From contig JAKFUK010000001.1 of assembly GCA_021732745.1 (NCBI GenBank), forward strand, positions 1,190,931 to 1,254,930: DNA of 64,000 nt. The letters are read 5' to 3'. This DNA comes from Nevskia sp. Lineage in GTDB: Bacteria; Pseudomonadota; Gammaproteobacteria; Nevskiales; Nevskiaceae. The position numbers and the translations under genes were made by a program. Under the pieces are notes generated by a model that searched no databases, had not been told where the DNA came from, and saw only the letters and a list, made by a program, of their open reading frames with translations. Of the stretch, positions 8,293 through 17,672 are shown one piece after another; positions within the stretch are counted from its first letter, which is position 1; every line of letters starts with the position of its first letter.

Positions 8293-10815
8293 ATGACCAC
8301 GCCTGACGCCCTGACTGCCGCCGAAGCCTATTGCGCGCGCCTGCGTCTGCCGGACGAGGCCCGCGCTGCCTTGCTGGACGCCGCGAAACAGAGCGCGCAG
8401 CCGATCGCCGAAATCCATCGCCTGCTCGATGCCGAAGGCTACGACCCGGCCAATCCGGCCTTCGGCTCCATCGCCCCGCGTCTGAAAATGGCGCTGGACG
8501 GTGCCACCCGGCGCGGCGAATCCCTGGCGCAACAGGCCTTCACCGAAGATCTGCAAGGGCGCGTGCGTCTGGCGACCATGCCGGCGTTGCACCGCGCCTC
8601 GTTCACCAGCCGGCCGTGGTCGCCGAATCCGCTCAAGGCGCTGCTGCGCTCGATCGGCCGCCTGCTGCTCGGCAATCGCGCCGGGCTGGCGGCGCGCGAA
8701 GGCGATGCCGTCAGCCCCGAGCCGGATTCGCCGGAGCCGGTCGGCCGCTGGCACGTAGCGGCCTCGGTGCGGCGCTTCATTCTGGTGTTCCTGGTCATCG
8801 CCCAGACCATCGTGGCCACCTATTACATGACCGCCGTGCTGCCTTATCACGGCCGCCATGCGATCGAAATCGCCATGCTGATCCTTTACGCCGTGCTGTT
8901 CGGCTGGGTCTCGGCCGGCTTCTGGACCGCGATGATGGGTTTCCTGCAATTGCTGATCGGCCAGGACCGCTATTCGATCAACTCGTCGCGGGTGCCGGAT
9001 ACCAAGATTCCGGACGCGGCGCGCACCGCGATCCTGATGCCGATCTGCAACGAGAACACGGCGCGGGTGTTCGCCGGCCTGCGCGCCACTTACGATTCGG
9101 TGATGCGCAGCGGTCAGGGTGCAGCCTTCGAGTTCTACATCCTGAGCGACACCTCGGACCCCGATATCCGGGTCGCTGAACTCGAAGCCTGGCTGCTGCT
9201 GTGCCGCGAAGTCGGCGGTTTCGGCCGCATTCACTACCGCCGCCGCCGCCACCGGATCAAGCGCAAGAGCGGCAACATCGCCGACTTCTGCCGGCGCTGG
9301 GGCTCGGGCTTCAAGTACATGGTGATCCTCGACGCCGACTCGGTGATGAGCGGCGCCTGTCTGGTACGCCTTGCCCAGCTGATGGAAGCCAATCCGGGCG
9401 CGGGCATCATCCAGACCGCGCCGCGCGCCGCCGGCCGCGAAACCCTGTACTCACGCATCCAGCAATTCGCAACCCGCGTCTACGGCCCGCTGTTCACCGC
9501 CGGCCTGCATTTCTGGCAGCTCGGCGAAAGCCATTACTGGGGCCACAACGCGATCATCCGTGTCGCCCCGTTCCTCGCCCATTGCTCGCTGCCGCGCCTG
9601 CCCGGTCGCGGCGCATTGAGTGGCGAAATCCTGTCGCATGACTTTGTCGAAGCCGCCCTCATGCGCCGCGCCGGCTGGGCGGTGTGGATCGCCTACGACC
9701 TCGATGGCTCTTACGAGGAAATGCCGCCCAACCTGCTTGACGAACTCAAGCGCGACCGCCGCTGGTGTCAGGGCAACCTGATGAATTTCCGGCTGTTTCT
9801 GACTTCCGGCCTGCATCCGGCACACCGCGCGGTGTTCATGACCGGGGTCATGGCCTACCTGTCGGCACCGCTGTGGTTCGTGTCGCTCTTGCTGTCGACC
9901 GCGCTGCTGGCGACCCAGACCTTCGCCGTGCCGCAGTACTTCACCGAGCCGAACCAGCTCTATCCCTCGTGGCCGGAATGGCACCCGGAATGGGCGATCG
10001 CGCTGTTCTCGGCGACTGCCACGCTGCTGTTCCTGCCCAAGATCCTCGCGGTGATCGTGATTCTCGCCAAGGGCACGCGGAATTTCGGCGGCGGCGTGAT
10101 CCTGACCTTGAGCATGCTGATGGAACTGCTGTTCTCGGCCATGCTGGCGCCGGTGCGCATGCTGTTCCACGCCCATTTCGTGACCGCGGCGCTGCTCGGC
10201 CTCGGCATCGTCTGGAAATCGCCGCCGCGCGAGGATTCCGCCACCCCTTGGTCGGAAGCCATCGCCCGTCACGGCACCGGTACCGTTCTCGGCATCGCCT
10301 GGGCGGCCCTGGTCTACTACCTGGAGCCGGCCTTCCTGTGGTGGCTGCTGCCGGTGGTCGGGGCCTTGATGCTGGCGATTCCGCTGTCGGTGTGGTCGAG
10401 CAAGGTGAGCTTGGGACGCCTGTTCCGCAGCGGCCGCTTCTTCCTGATTCCCGAGGAAGCCGTGCCGCCGCGCGAGCTGCGCTGGACCGCGCTCGGTTTC
10501 AAGCGGGCACCGGTTTATGCCGATTTCAAGGCAGCGGTCGTCGATCCGGTGGCCAATGCGCTGGTCTGCGCGGCGGGCACCGCGCGGCTGTTCCATTCGG
10601 CGGCCACTCAGCGCGAACGGCTCGCCTTGCTGCAAACTGCGCTGCTTCAGGGGCCATCGAAGCTCGACTTGATCCAGAAGAACGTCCTGTTGACGGATTC
10701 GGTCGCGTTATCGAGACTTCACCACCTTGTCTGGACCGCCGCCGACATACACGCTGACTGGTATGCCGATTGGCATCCGGACCAGGGCACCAACGCGCCA
10801 CCGGCGCTGTCATGA
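8293..10815 (+). CDS. opgH: Glucan glucosyltransferase OpgH/MdoH
   Basis: 840-residue inner-membrane GT2-family glucosyltransferase that polymerises the beta-glucan backbone from UDP-glucose and exports it to OpgG. Seen: a cytoplasmic N-terminus, two membrane helices (around [16 protein letters not shown]), the catalytic domain with [29 protein letters not shown] (metal-binding DxD), then [10 protein letters not shown] (the Q/RxxRW motif). Several C-terminal membrane segments follow. A TTG at 8266 overlapping the opgG stop is an alternative, but the ATG at 8293 gives the expected length. Members of this family can also link glucose level to cell division in some bacteria; that cannot be judged here. 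Confidence 0.96.
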   Translation: MTTPDALTAAEAYCARLRLPDEARAALLDAAKQSAQPIAEIHRLLDAEGYDPANPAFGSIAPRLKMALDGATRRGESLAQQAFTEDLQGRVRLATMPALHRASFTSRPWSPNPLKALLRSIGRLLLGNRAGLAAREGDAVSPEPDSPEPVGRWHVAASVRRFILVFLVIAQTIVATYYMTAVLPYHGRHAIEIAMLILYAVLFGWVSAGFWTAMMGFLQLLIGQDRYSINSSRVPDTKIPDAARTAILMPICNENTARVFAGLRATYDSVMRSGQGAAFEFYILSDTSDPDIRVAELEAWLLLCREVGGFGRIHYRRRRHRIKRKSGNIADFCRRWGSGFKYMVILDADSVMSGACLVRLAQLMEANPGAGIIQTAPRAAGRETLYSRIQQFATRVYGPLFTAGLHFWQLGESHYWGHNAIIRVAPFLAHCSLPRLPGRGALSGEILSHDFVEAALMRRAGWAVWIAYDLDGSYEEMPPNLLDELKRDRRWCQGNLMNFRLFLTSGLHPAHRAVFMTGVMAYLSAPLWFVSLLLSTALLATQTFAVPQYFTEPNQLYPSWPEWHPEWAIALFSATATLLFLPKILAVIVILAKGTRNFGGGVILTLSMLMELLFSAMLAPVRMLFHAHFVTAALLGLGIVWKSPPREDSATPWSEAIARHGTGTVLGIAWAALVYYLEPAFLWWLLPVVGALMLAIPLSVWSSKVSLGRLFRSGRFFLIPEEAVPPRELRWTALGFKRAPVYADFKAAVVDPVANALVCAAGTARLFHSAATQRERLALLQTALLQGPSKLDLIQKNVLLTDSVALSRLHHLVWTAADIHADWYADWHPDQGTNAPPALS

Positions 10816-10889
10816 AAGCATCAAGCGCTCGTCATCACACTTGCACGCGCCGTTCATAGAGTTGCATCACATGTTTCCCGGAGCGTTCG

Positions 10890-11684
10890 ATGTCCGAAGC
10901 TGATGAGATTGCCGTCGTCACCGCCGAACCGCGCTTCACGCTCGGTTTCGCGACCACGGCGGAAGCCATCGCCGAAACGCAGGCACTGCGCTATCGCATC
11001 TTCGCTGGTGAAATGGGTGCCGACATCGACGGCGGCGAAGCCGGCCTCGACGTCGATCATTACGACGGCTACTGCCAGCACCTCACGGTGCGCGAAACCG
11101 CGACCGGCCGCCTGGTCGCCTGCACCCGCATCCTGACCGACGACAAGGCGCACAAGGCGGGCGGCTTCTATTCGGCCGGCGAATTCGACCTGAAGATGAT
11201 CGACTCCCTGCCCGGCCGGGTCATGGAAGTGGGTCGCACCTGCGTCGATTCCGAATTCCGCAGCGGCGCGGTGATCGCCGTGCTCTGGCAGGGGCTTGCC
11301 GAATTCATCGTCAAGAACGGCTTCGACTACCTGTTCGGCTGCGCCTCGATCGGTCTGGAAGACGGCGGAGCCAACGCCCACGCCCTGCTCAACCAGATTC
11401 AGAAAAAGTACATGGCCGAGCCCTGGCAGCAGGTCCGTCCGCTGATTCCGCTGCCGATCGCCGACGCCCGCCCGGCGGACCGCGCGCCGCGCCTGCCGCC
11501 GCTGCTGAAAGCCTATTTCAGCCTCGGTGCCAAGGCCTGCGGCGAGCCGTACTGGGATCGCGAATTCAACTGCGCCGACGTTTTCGTGCTGCTCAACGTC
11601 ACTGACCTGCATCCGCGCTACGCCCGTCACTTCCTGGACCGCTCGAAGATCGAGGAGACGACCCTTGTTGCGGGTCACGCTTAA
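10890..11684 (+). CDS. olsB: Ornithine N-acyltransferase OlsB-like (GNAT family)
   Basis: 264-residue protein of the OlsB/hemolysin-like GNAT family. It transfers a 3-hydroxyacyl chain from acyl carrier protein to the alpha-amino group of ornithine, the first step to phosphorus-free ornithine lipids. Seen: ALRYRIFAGEMGADIDGG near the N-terminus, the VACTRIL strand, EVGRTCVDSEFR and YLFGCASIGLEDG, all characteristic. It starts with ATG after CGGAGCG. The next gene is an OlsA-like acyltransferase overlapping it by 20 bases, which strongly supports the pathway call. A plain GNAT acyltransferase of unknown substrate is the fallback. Confidence 0.88.
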   Translation: MSEADEIAVVTAEPRFTLGFATTAEAIAETQALRYRIFAGEMGADIDGGEAGLDVDHYDGYCQHLTVRETATGRLVACTRILTDDKAHKAGGFYSAGEFDLKMIDSLPGRVMEVGRTCVDSEFRSGAVIAVLWQGLAEFIVKNGFDYLFGCASIGLEDGGANAHALLNQIQKKYMAEPWQQVRPLIPLPIADARPADRAPRLPPLLKAYFSLGAKACGEPYWDREFNCADVFVLLNVTDLHPRYARHFLDRSKIEETTLVAGHA

Positions 11685-12435
11685 GTCCCTCCGCATTGCC
11701 TCGCACCTGATCGTCGGGCTGCTGCTGCCGATCCTCGTCGCGATCAACGGCCGCGGCCGCTGGTCGCGCGAAAACCTCGCCACCTGGTGGCACCGCGTGC
11801 TGCTGCGCATCCTCGACGTGAAACTCGTCGTGCGCGGCGACCGTCTGGCCGGCACCCGGGTGATGGTCGCCAACCACATCTCCTGGCTCGACATCCCGGT
11901 GGTGGCCGCCTGTGAAGCGACCCGCTTTGTGTCCAAGGCAGAAGTCGGTGAATGGCCGATCATCGGCTGGCTGGCGGATGCTGCCGGCACCTTCTACCTG
12001 CGCCGAGGCTCGGGCGGCACAAAATTGTTAATCGAATCCATCGACGCCCACCTTGGCCACGACTCGATCGTGTTCTTCCCGGAAGGCACCACCACCGACG
12101 GCTCGATCGTCCTGAAATTCCAGCCGCGCCTGTTCGCCACCGCGATCGAAACCCGCCGCCCGGTGCAGCCGATCGCCCTGCGCTTCTCGAAAGCCGCCGA
12201 CGGCACCGCCACCGCCCCCTACGTCGGCGACGACGTGCTGTTCGACAACATCATGCGGCTGTTGAAGCACGGCTCGATCACCGCCGAAATGATCTACTGC
12301 GACCCGATCGACCCCATCGGCCACGACCGTGCCAGCCTGGCACATGCCGCCCATACGGCGATCTGTCAGGCCATCGCCCCGGACTCGATCCGCACACCCC
12401 CTGCGCGCGAACCGCGCAGCGCCATCGCGGCTTGA
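11665..12435 (+). CDS. olsA: Lyso-ornithine lipid O-acyltransferase OlsA-like (PlsC family)
   Basis: 256-residue membrane acyltransferase of the PlsC family. Seen: an N-terminal hydrophobic helix, the catalytic NHISWLD (HX4D) and the acceptor motif FFPEGTTTDG. With OlsB it would complete ornithine lipids by O-acylating lyso-ornithine lipid; a role as a 1-acylglycerol-3-phosphate acyltransferase cannot be excluded. The start is a TTG at 11665 with a GAGGAG ribosome-binding site seven bases upstream, inside the end of olsB (20-base overlap), so translation is probably coupled. No ATG is available in a sensible place. The coding DNA is GC-rich like its neighbours, in contrast to the island that follows. 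Confidence 0.87.
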   Translation: MLRVTLKSLRIASHLIVGLLLPILVAINGRGRWSRENLATWWHRVLLRILDVKLVVRGDRLAGTRVMVANHISWLDIPVVAACEATRFVSKAEVGEWPIIGWLADAAGTFYLRRGSGGTKLLIESIDAHLGHDSIVFFPEGTTTDGSIVLKFQPRLFATAIETRRPVQPIALRFSKAADGTATAPYVGDDVLFDNIMRLLKHGSITAEMIYCDPIDPIGHDRASLAHAAHTAICQAIAPDSIRTPPAREPRSAIAA

Positions 12436-12531
12436 GGAGCGCGATTCGCGTGCGGCTTGCGCGCTTCGTGATGTTTGCAGCGACCGACACACCGATGCTA
12501 GCGTCCACGCAAAGTGCGAATGGAGACGCCA

Positions 12532-13460
12532 ATGGCCGGGCATCTGAATGTGCCGATGACTGTCGCGGCCCTGCACGATCTCGGTGTCTCCTACGTCGTC
12601 GGACCGAGACAGCACTTTGATCGTCTACCCAGAGATGCGCTGATCTCGGGATCGTCCCGTGCGCGCCTGATCCTGAGCTGCTTCAGGCGGGACGCCAGCG
12701 TAATGGCCCGCTTGAGAATCCTCCTCGCCAGCGATCCCACCTGCGGCATCGCCTGCAATCGCATCAGCGACCACTCCGTCGTCGAGCGGGTCGCGCAGCT
12801 AGTCGAGCGAAGAACCTTCTGCCTCGCCGAGATCAGACCAATCGCGCAGGCCTCGGTCGCCAACCTCCACTACACGCTGGGGCAGATTCATCCCGCCGAC
12901 GAACAGGCCAGGGCGGCAACCTGCGGGACACCATTGAAAGCGGCGGTTACGTCCGAGACATCTGCGAGGAAACTTCTGGCAACCCGGTCGGGTGCGCCCT
13001 CGTCCGAGAAAGCAGCGACCTGTCAGCGTTGCGCCCAAGGCATACGATTCAAGTTCTAGAATTATCGCTCTGTCAACTGGAAAAATCGTCGATGCAGAAA
13101 AGGGTAAAACGACAACTGTTTTAGGAAGCTTCAGCAGTGACATGGAGAAAATCATATAAAAGAGCAGCTCAAAGTTCAGAAATCGATAGACTTTGGAGGG
13201 AAGCCAGGCACCTTCAACGTACTTAATGTTCCAGATGCTCTTTACAGAAATCCGGAACAATTCCGGACAGAATACAAAAACCTTTTCTTGATTTCGCAAT
13301 TCGTCGTGGGGATACGATACAAATCGTTACAAAGCCGACATTGGATACTCTCTATAGAGCAGACGGCTCGAAGACAGGATTCGTTCGGGAGCTTGAATAT
13401 CCAGCTACAAATGGATATCGTTACGATGCCATTACCAGTACAATGATTCCTTTTCCGTGA
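12532..13460 (+). pseudogene. Frame-broken polymorphic toxin gene with C-terminal toxin domain
   Basis: The ATG at 12532 has a GGAG site six bases upstream and opens a protein starting MAGHLNVPMTVAALHDLG. Reading continues sensibly only if the frame is stepped at four points: near 12908 (to GGNLRDTIESGGYVRDICEE), near 13070 (to STGKIVDAEKGKTTTVLGSF), near 13157 (to KEQLKVQKSIDFGGKPGTF) and near 13280 (to PFLDFAIRRGDTIQIVTKP), ending TSTMIPFP-stop at 13460. Each step is the same, one missing base, so four added bases would give an intact 310-codon gene. The last roughly 130 residues (FNVLNVPDALY, LYRADGSKTGFVRE, NGYRYD) look like toxin tips of Rhs/contact-dependent toxins I recall; the N-terminal half I do not recognise. 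The stop overlaps the next gene (GTGA). Confidence 0.7.
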
Positions 13461-13942
13461 GCATAACCGTGGTTGAACCATACGAAAATATTTTGACGCA
13501 TATACTGTCCGAAAAATTCTTGTCACTCGGTTTATCGTCTATAAATAACTCCAATTTCGAAATTGTGCTATCTGATGGCATTCAGCTCTTGGTGCTTTCA
13601 ACAGAACCTCGATATCAACCAGCCTTGAGCATGACTATTATTAATAGAAATGCTACTCGATTTGAGTTCGGAACTGTGAAAAAAATTATTTCCCCAAATT
13701 TATTCGAGAGTGATCTGCACGTCCTGAAGGCAATTAAACTTCAGTACATAGCGTTTCTGAATGAAGGGCGACGCGATGACGCAGAAAGCCATCTAACTAA
13801 TTATGTTACAACTGCAATTACTCAAGCCATAGATTTCCTGTCCGACAATTGGGAACGTATCTTTGAGATTCCGCCGTCCTACGCGGCAGAGTATGAATCG
13901 CAGGAGAAGAAAATTCTTTCCTGCTTCGGTGTAATATACTAA
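13457..13942 (+). CDS. Putative immunity protein (cognate position)
   Basis: 161-residue acidic protein of unknown family (starts MSITVVEPYENILTH, ends KKILSCFGVIY). No signal peptide, membrane segment or known motif is visible; predicted mixed alpha/beta. The GTG start overlaps the toxin stop codon in a GTGA junction, the arrangement expected for an immunity gene translated with its toxin. The coding DNA is much AT-richer than the flanking chromosome, a sign of transfer. The function is inferred only from position and size; I do not recognise the sequence. Confidence 0.62.
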   Translation: MSITVVEPYENILTHILSEKFLSLGLSSINNSNFEIVLSDGIQLLVLSTEPRYQPALSMTIINRNATRFEFGTVKKIISPNLFESDLHVLKAIKLQYIAFLNEGRRDDAESHLTNYVTTAITQAIDFLSDNWERIFEIPPSYAAEYESQEKKILSCFGVIY

Positions 13943-13978
13943 TTAATTGCGCAGATAATTGTTACTCGGAAAGCTTGA

Positions 13979-14230
13979 ATGATTATTTCTATGACGCCAA
14001 ACAAAATAATCGTACAAGTAAATAGCAGAACTGCCACTATTCAAGGCGAAGCATTGGTCCCCGGAACTGGGGTTTCGGACTATGTCGTATATGCCGACAC
14101 CCTCGTTTTCTGGGACGCGCCTTATCAAAGCGAAAAAATATCTCCGGCACAGAAAAGTGCGATTATCGATGGAGTGAAAGCTGATCTCGCCATGCGTAAT
14201 ACGCGGTTTGGAATTGAAGGCTTGACCTGA
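13979..14230 (+). CDS. Small immunity-like protein, resembles Imm74
   Basis: 83-residue protein of predicted beta-then-alpha layout: an N-terminal strand pair (NKIIVQVNSRTATIQGEAL), a VVYADTLVFWDAPY segment, then a helix with QKSAIIDGVKADL. The order 'GEA..VY....WD.PY..E.IS...K..II' matches what I remember of the Imm74 immunity family from polymorphic toxin loci; this needs a profile search. The start could be 13979 or the ATG at 13991; the first follows GGAAAGC. It lies 36 bp after the previous gene in the same AT-rich island. Confidence 0.6.
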   Translation: MIISMTPNKIIVQVNSRTATIQGEALVPGTGVSDYVVYADTLVFWDAPYQSEKISPAQKSAIIDGVKADLAMRNTRFGIEGLT

Positions 14231-14266
14231 TCATGTTGTATACCGAAACATCTTGATCGCAACTCA

Positions 14267-14620
14267 ATGAGCGACGCAGCGATCATTTCAGGTAATTTGG
14301 TCATAAAGCGCGAAAAACGTTGGGCATCTATCGAGTTACCTTATCCGGTGAAGCAACTCCTCTTGATGCCCGAAGCTTATATTGTTCGTTTTGAAGCGCC
14401 TCCCGATCGAATACTCAATGAAAATGTAATCGCACTAAATGAGTCAGGCGAGATCATCTGGACGATTTCGACAGCGAAGCATGTCTATCCGGATAGCCCT
14501 TATACGAATATATATGCTGATTCTGATTCTCGCTTCATCTGGGCATCAAACTGGGATGGTGCCGAAAGGAAAATTGACGTAGCTACAGATCAAACCGTAA
14601 TGACTCGATACACCAGGTAA
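14267..14620 (+). CDS. Small immunity-like beta-rich protein
   Basis: 117-residue protein, beta-rich, resembling a few propeller blades: RFEAPPDRILNENVIALNES, GEIIWTIS, YTNIYADSDSRFIWASNWDG and a closing strand. Short proteins with this 'NENV..LN..GEIIW.I ... ASNWDG' pattern are common beside Rhs and CDI toxins (recollection, not searched). There is no signal peptide, so a cytoplasmic target would be neutralised. The ATG has a weak upstream site. It is the third open frame after the toxin remnant, 36 bp from the second, and equally AT-rich. Confidence 0.6.
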   Translation: MSDAAIISGNLVIKREKRWASIELPYPVKQLLLMPEAYIVRFEAPPDRILNENVIALNESGEIIWTISTAKHVYPDSPYTNIYADSDSRFIWASNWDGAERKIDVATDQTVMTRYTR

Positions 14621-14691
14621 GCGCCTGATTTATTCTCCAGCGAGAAGCCACGGCGATTGCGAGACCAATCGTCGTGAGTCAAGTCGAAGCC

Positions 14692-15003
14692 ATGAACTCC
14701 CGCGACGAAGTCCTTCAATCAATCTCGATAATGAAATACGCGCTCAATCGTGCAGGCATTTCGTCGCGCGACTATCTCATTGCGCCAGTAGGAATGCCTG
14801 CAGACGGAGACGATCAGTTGCGCTTGGTCGAGTTGGCTGATGAAAGCTGGATATGCTTTTACTCCGAACGCGGAGTACGAAAGCGACTCAACACCTTTCA
14901 AAACGCATTCGATGCTTTGGATTTCTTTTACTGGAAATTGACTCGCGCTCCGAAATTCAGTTCGTATCGGGCCGAGTGGGAAAGATCGACTGCCGGCTGT
15001 TAA
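14692..15003 (+). CDS. Small immunity-like protein
   Basis: 103-residue protein from the ATG at 14692 (a GTG at 14674 would add six residues). The central pattern DESWICFYSERGVRKRLNTF followed by NAFDALDFFYWKL resembles small immunity proteins with a 'W.VYYSERG.....F....A..YFL' signature that often sit next to contact-dependent toxins (recollection). No membrane segment is visible. It closes the AT-rich island; downstream DNA returns to high GC, and the next gene runs the other way. Function is inferred from context. Confidence 0.58.
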   Translation: MNSRDEVLQSISIMKYALNRAGISSRDYLIAPVGMPADGDDQLRLVELADESWICFYSERGVRKRLNTFQNAFDALDFFYWKLTRAPKFSSYRAEWERSTAGC

Positions 15004-15144
15004 CCACCTGAAGCCCCGTCGTGGCACCGGTTGGAATCGCCGTACCCTCGTTCCGCATGAAATGTAAGTGCTACGCAAGAAAGCAGCCCCAAAGCTGCCG
15101 GTTTCTGGATGCCCGGACAAGAACCGCCGCCTCGCATTCGCGCC

Positions 15145-15588
15145 TCAGCCCACCGGCGGAATCAACTCGAACAGGCTGGTCGCTTCGGTGTCGAGCACGG
15201 TCACCTTGTCCTGATTCCTGACCTGCCATCTCCAGCGTACCGAGCCCATGCGGCCGGATTTGGAAACGCTGGTTTCCAGCACTTCCAGATGCACGCTGAT
15301 GGCGTCGTCCGGCCGGACCGGCGCCAACCACTTGAGATAGGCAAGACCTGGCGAGCCGATCGAGCCGGAATCCTTGAGCGGACCATCGACGACCAGCCGC
15401 ATCGCGGTGCTGGCGGTATGCCAGCCGCTGGCGATCAGGCCGTTCCAGCGGCCGCTGGCAGCGCGCTCGGGATCGGTGTGAAACCACTGCGGGTCCCAGT
15501 CTTTCGCGAAGGCGATGATCCGTTCTTCAGTCATCACCACGGGCCCAAGGTCAAAAGTCTGGCCGGGGTGGTATTCGGGGAATTTCAT
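15145..15588 (-). CDS. MaoC-like hot-dog dehydratase
   Basis: 147-residue single hot-dog protein of the MaoC family. The hydratase signature is visible as FAKDWDPQWFHTDPERA (Asp and His of the active site), followed by GLIASGWHTAS. The family hydrates or dehydrates enoyl-CoA-type thioesters in the cytoplasm; the particular substrate is unknown. It starts with ATG. It sits alone between the immunity island and the sugar-nucleotide cluster, divergent from rfbF, so it may mark the right edge of the original chromosomal context before the island was inserted. Confidence 0.85.
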   Translation of the reverse strand: MKFPEYHPGQTFDLGPVVMTEERIIAFAKDWDPQWFHTDPERAASGRWNGLIASGWHTASTAMRLVVDGPLKDSGSIGSPGLAYLKWLAPVRPDDAISVHLEVLETSVSKSGRMGSVRWRWQVRNQDKVTVLDTEATSLFELIPPVG

Positions 15589-15672
15589 CGAGAGATCGGG
15601 CCTTGGAGACGGGAGGACGAGTGTAGGTCGGCTTTTGGCCGGGAGGTCGATTCATCTGAATTGCCAGCGCTG

Positions 15673-15690
15673 TTGTGCGCCAGCGCACAA
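15673..15690. promoter_or_regulatory. Possible operator palindrome upstream of rfbF
   Basis: A perfect 8-bp inverted repeat with a 2-base centre, TTGTGCGC-CA-GCGCACAA, in the 224-bp divergent gap between the MaoC-like gene and rfbF. The dyad and its position suit a dimeric regulator, but there is no recognisable regulator gene beside it. Chance occurrence in GC-rich DNA is possible. Confidence 0.3.
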
Positions 15691-15812
15691 AAGGGCGGCT
15701 TTCCCGACTTGCGCGTCATGTCGCGAACGGTGTCAATCGGTGCAGATTCGCCCACCGTTCCGACACAGCGGCAGGGCGACACCGAAGGCGGTTGCGCAGG
15801 GGATTTTCGATC

Positions 15813-16586
15813 ATGAAGGCAGTGATACTGGCAGGTGGGCTAGGCACCCGGCTTTCCGAGGAAACCGGCACCCGTCCGAAACCGATGGTCGAGATCGGCA
15901 GCATGCCGATTCTCTGGCACATCATGAAAATCTACAGTGCCCACGGCATCAACGATTTCGTGATTTGCCTCGGCTACAAGGGCCAGATGATCAAGGAGTA
16001 TTTCGCCAATTACTTCTTGCTCAATTCCGATGTCACCTTCGACTTCCGCAGCGATTCGCGGCGCTATCACGCCGGCCACGCCGAACCCTGGACGGTGACC
16101 TTGGTCGACACGGGCGAGCATTCGATGACCGGCGGTCGCATCAAGCGGGCGCTGCCGTTCGTGGCCGATGATGAGGCGTTCTGCCTGACCTACGGCGACG
16201 GCGTATCCGATATCGATGTCAGCGCCGTGATCGCGCTGCATCGTCGCGAAGCACGCCTGGCGACAGTCACCGCCACCCAGCCGCCTGGCCGCTTCGGCAG
16301 CTTGCGCTTCGAGGGCAACCGGGTCACCGGCTTTCGCGAAAAGCCTGACGGCGACGGTGGTGCCATCAACGGCGGCTACATGGTGTGCAGCCCGAAAATC
16401 GGCGACTACATCGACGATGACCTGACCGTGTTCGAGCGCGAACCGATGGAACGCCTCGCTGCCGGCGGCGAGCTTTCCGTCTACCAGCATCACGGCTTCT
16501 GGCAACCGATGGATACCCTGCGCGACAAGCATGTTCTTGAAGATCTGTGGAGTTCGGGCAAGCCGCCCTGGAAGGTCTGGACGTGA
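15813..16586 (+). CDS. rfbF: Glucose-1-phosphate cytidylyltransferase
   Basis: 257-residue nucleotidyltransferase making CDP-glucose from CTP and glucose-1-phosphate, the entry to CDP-linked dideoxy and branched sugars of O-antigen. Seen: the N-terminal signature [27 protein letters not shown], the VICLGYKG strand, YGDGVSDID (metal-binding Asp) and the C-terminal [14 protein letters not shown]. The length equals the family's 257. The ATG at 15813 follows AGGGGA. The next gene starts inside its stop codon (GTGA). The usual second enzyme, CDP-glucose 4,6-dehydratase (rfbG), is not in the window. Confidence 0.96.
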   Translation: MKAVILAGGLGTRLSEETGTRPKPMVEIGSMPILWHIMKIYSAHGINDFVICLGYKGQMIKEYFANYFLLNSDVTFDFRSDSRRYHAGHAEPWTVTLVDTGEHSMTGGRIKRALPFVADDEAFCLTYGDGVSDIDVSAVIALHRREARLATVTATQPPGRFGSLRFEGNRVTGFREKPDGDGGAINGGYMVCSPKIGDYIDDDLTVFEREPMERLAAGGELSVYQHHGFWQPMDTLRDKHVLEDLWSSGKPPWKVWT

Positions 16587-17659
16587 GCGAGACGCCGATG
16601 CGCATTCTGATCAACGGCAACATGGGTTACATCGGCCCGATCGTCGTCGCCCACCTGCGCCGCGCGTTTCCCGATGCCTGGCTGGCCGGCAACGACAGCG
16701 GCTGGTTCGCCCACTGCCTGACCACGCCGGCACCGCTGCCGGAGCTGGCGCTGGACGAACAGCGCTTCGTCGATGTGCGAGCGTTGACGGCCCGCGATCT
16801 GGACGGCTTCGACGCCGTGGTGCAACTGGCGGCAGTGTCGAACGATCCGATGAGCCACCGCTTCGAGACCGTCACCGACGACATCAATCATCTTGGCGCA
16901 GTCCACGTCGCGAAGATCGCGGCAGCGGCTGGCGTGCGCAGCTTCGTGTTCGCGTCGAGCTGCTCGATCTACGGTTTTGCCGCCGATGGCCGACCGCGCA
17001 CCGAGCACGATCCGGTCAATCCGCTGACCGCCTACGCGCGCTCCAAGATCGCCACCGAAGGCGCGCTCGAAGCGCTTGCCTTCCCGGCCATGACCGTCAC
17101 CGCGCTGCGCTTTTCCACGGCCTGCGGCATGTCGCCGCGGCTGCGGCTTGATCTGGTGATGAACGATTTCGTTGCTGGTGCGCTGACCAGCGGCCAGATC
17201 AGCGTGCTGTCCGACGGCACGCCGTGGCGGCCGATGATCGAGGTGCGCGACATGGCGCGTGCCATCGAATGGGGCATCTGCCGGCAAGCGGCCCCGCTCG
17301 GCCGCTTCCTGAAGATCAATGTCGGCGTCGATCGCTGGAACTGTCAGGTCAAGGACATCGCCGAAGCCGTGGCGCGGGCGATCCCCGGCACCACGGTCAC
17401 GGTCAACCCGGATGCGCCGCTGGACAAGCGTTCCTACCGCGTTGACTTCGGCCTGTACGCCCAGCACGCGCCGGATCATCAGCCGCTGCAGACGCTCGAT
17501 TCCGCAATCGCCGGCCTGCGCGACGGCCTGAAAGCCATCGCCTTCGCCGACCCGGACTATCGCGGCTCGCAATTGATCCGACTCAAGGTGCTGGAGCGGC
17601 ATCTCGACAGCGGCGCGCTCGATGCAAGGCTGCGCTGGACCCGTCGCGGTACTGCCTGA
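16583..17659 (+). CDS. NAD-dependent sugar epimerase/dehydratase (extended SDR)
   Basis: 358-residue extended SDR. Seen: nucleotide-binding GNMGYIG at the N-terminus, QLAAVSNDP, a catalytic Ser region SSCSIYG and YARSK with Tyr and Lys. A substrate domain follows with the [14 protein letters not shown] segment usual in nucleotide-sugar epimerases. It starts at a GTG that overlaps the rfbF stop, or at the ATG at 16598. Context (rfbF before, an RmlC-like enzyme after) says it acts on a nucleotide sugar for surface polysaccharide. Whether it does the missing CDP-glucose 4,6-dehydration or a later 4-ketoreduction cannot be told. Confidence 0.88.
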   Translation: MSETPMRILINGNMGYIGPIVVAHLRRAFPDAWLAGNDSGWFAHCLTTPAPLPELALDEQRFVDVRALTARDLDGFDAVVQLAAVSNDPMSHRFETVTDDINHLGAVHVAKIAAAAGVRSFVFASSCSIYGFAADGRPRTEHDPVNPLTAYARSKIATEGALEALAFPAMTVTALRFSTACGMSPRLRLDLVMNDFVAGALTSGQISVLSDGTPWRPMIEVRDMARAIEWGICRQAAPLGRFLKINVGVDRWNCQVKDIAEAVARAIPGTTVTVNPDAPLDKRSYRVDFGLYAQHAPDHQPLQTLDSAIAGLRDGLKAIAFADPDYRGSQLIRLKVLERHLDSGALDARLRWTRRGTA

Positions 17660-17672
17660 AGCACGATCGACG

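Noticed and set aside
12799..13526. Minus-strand open frames across the toxin remnant
   Set aside because: Their proteins show no motif and are Arg/Cys-rich; plus-strand reading with four single-base corrections gives continuous, recognisable toxin-domain sequence.
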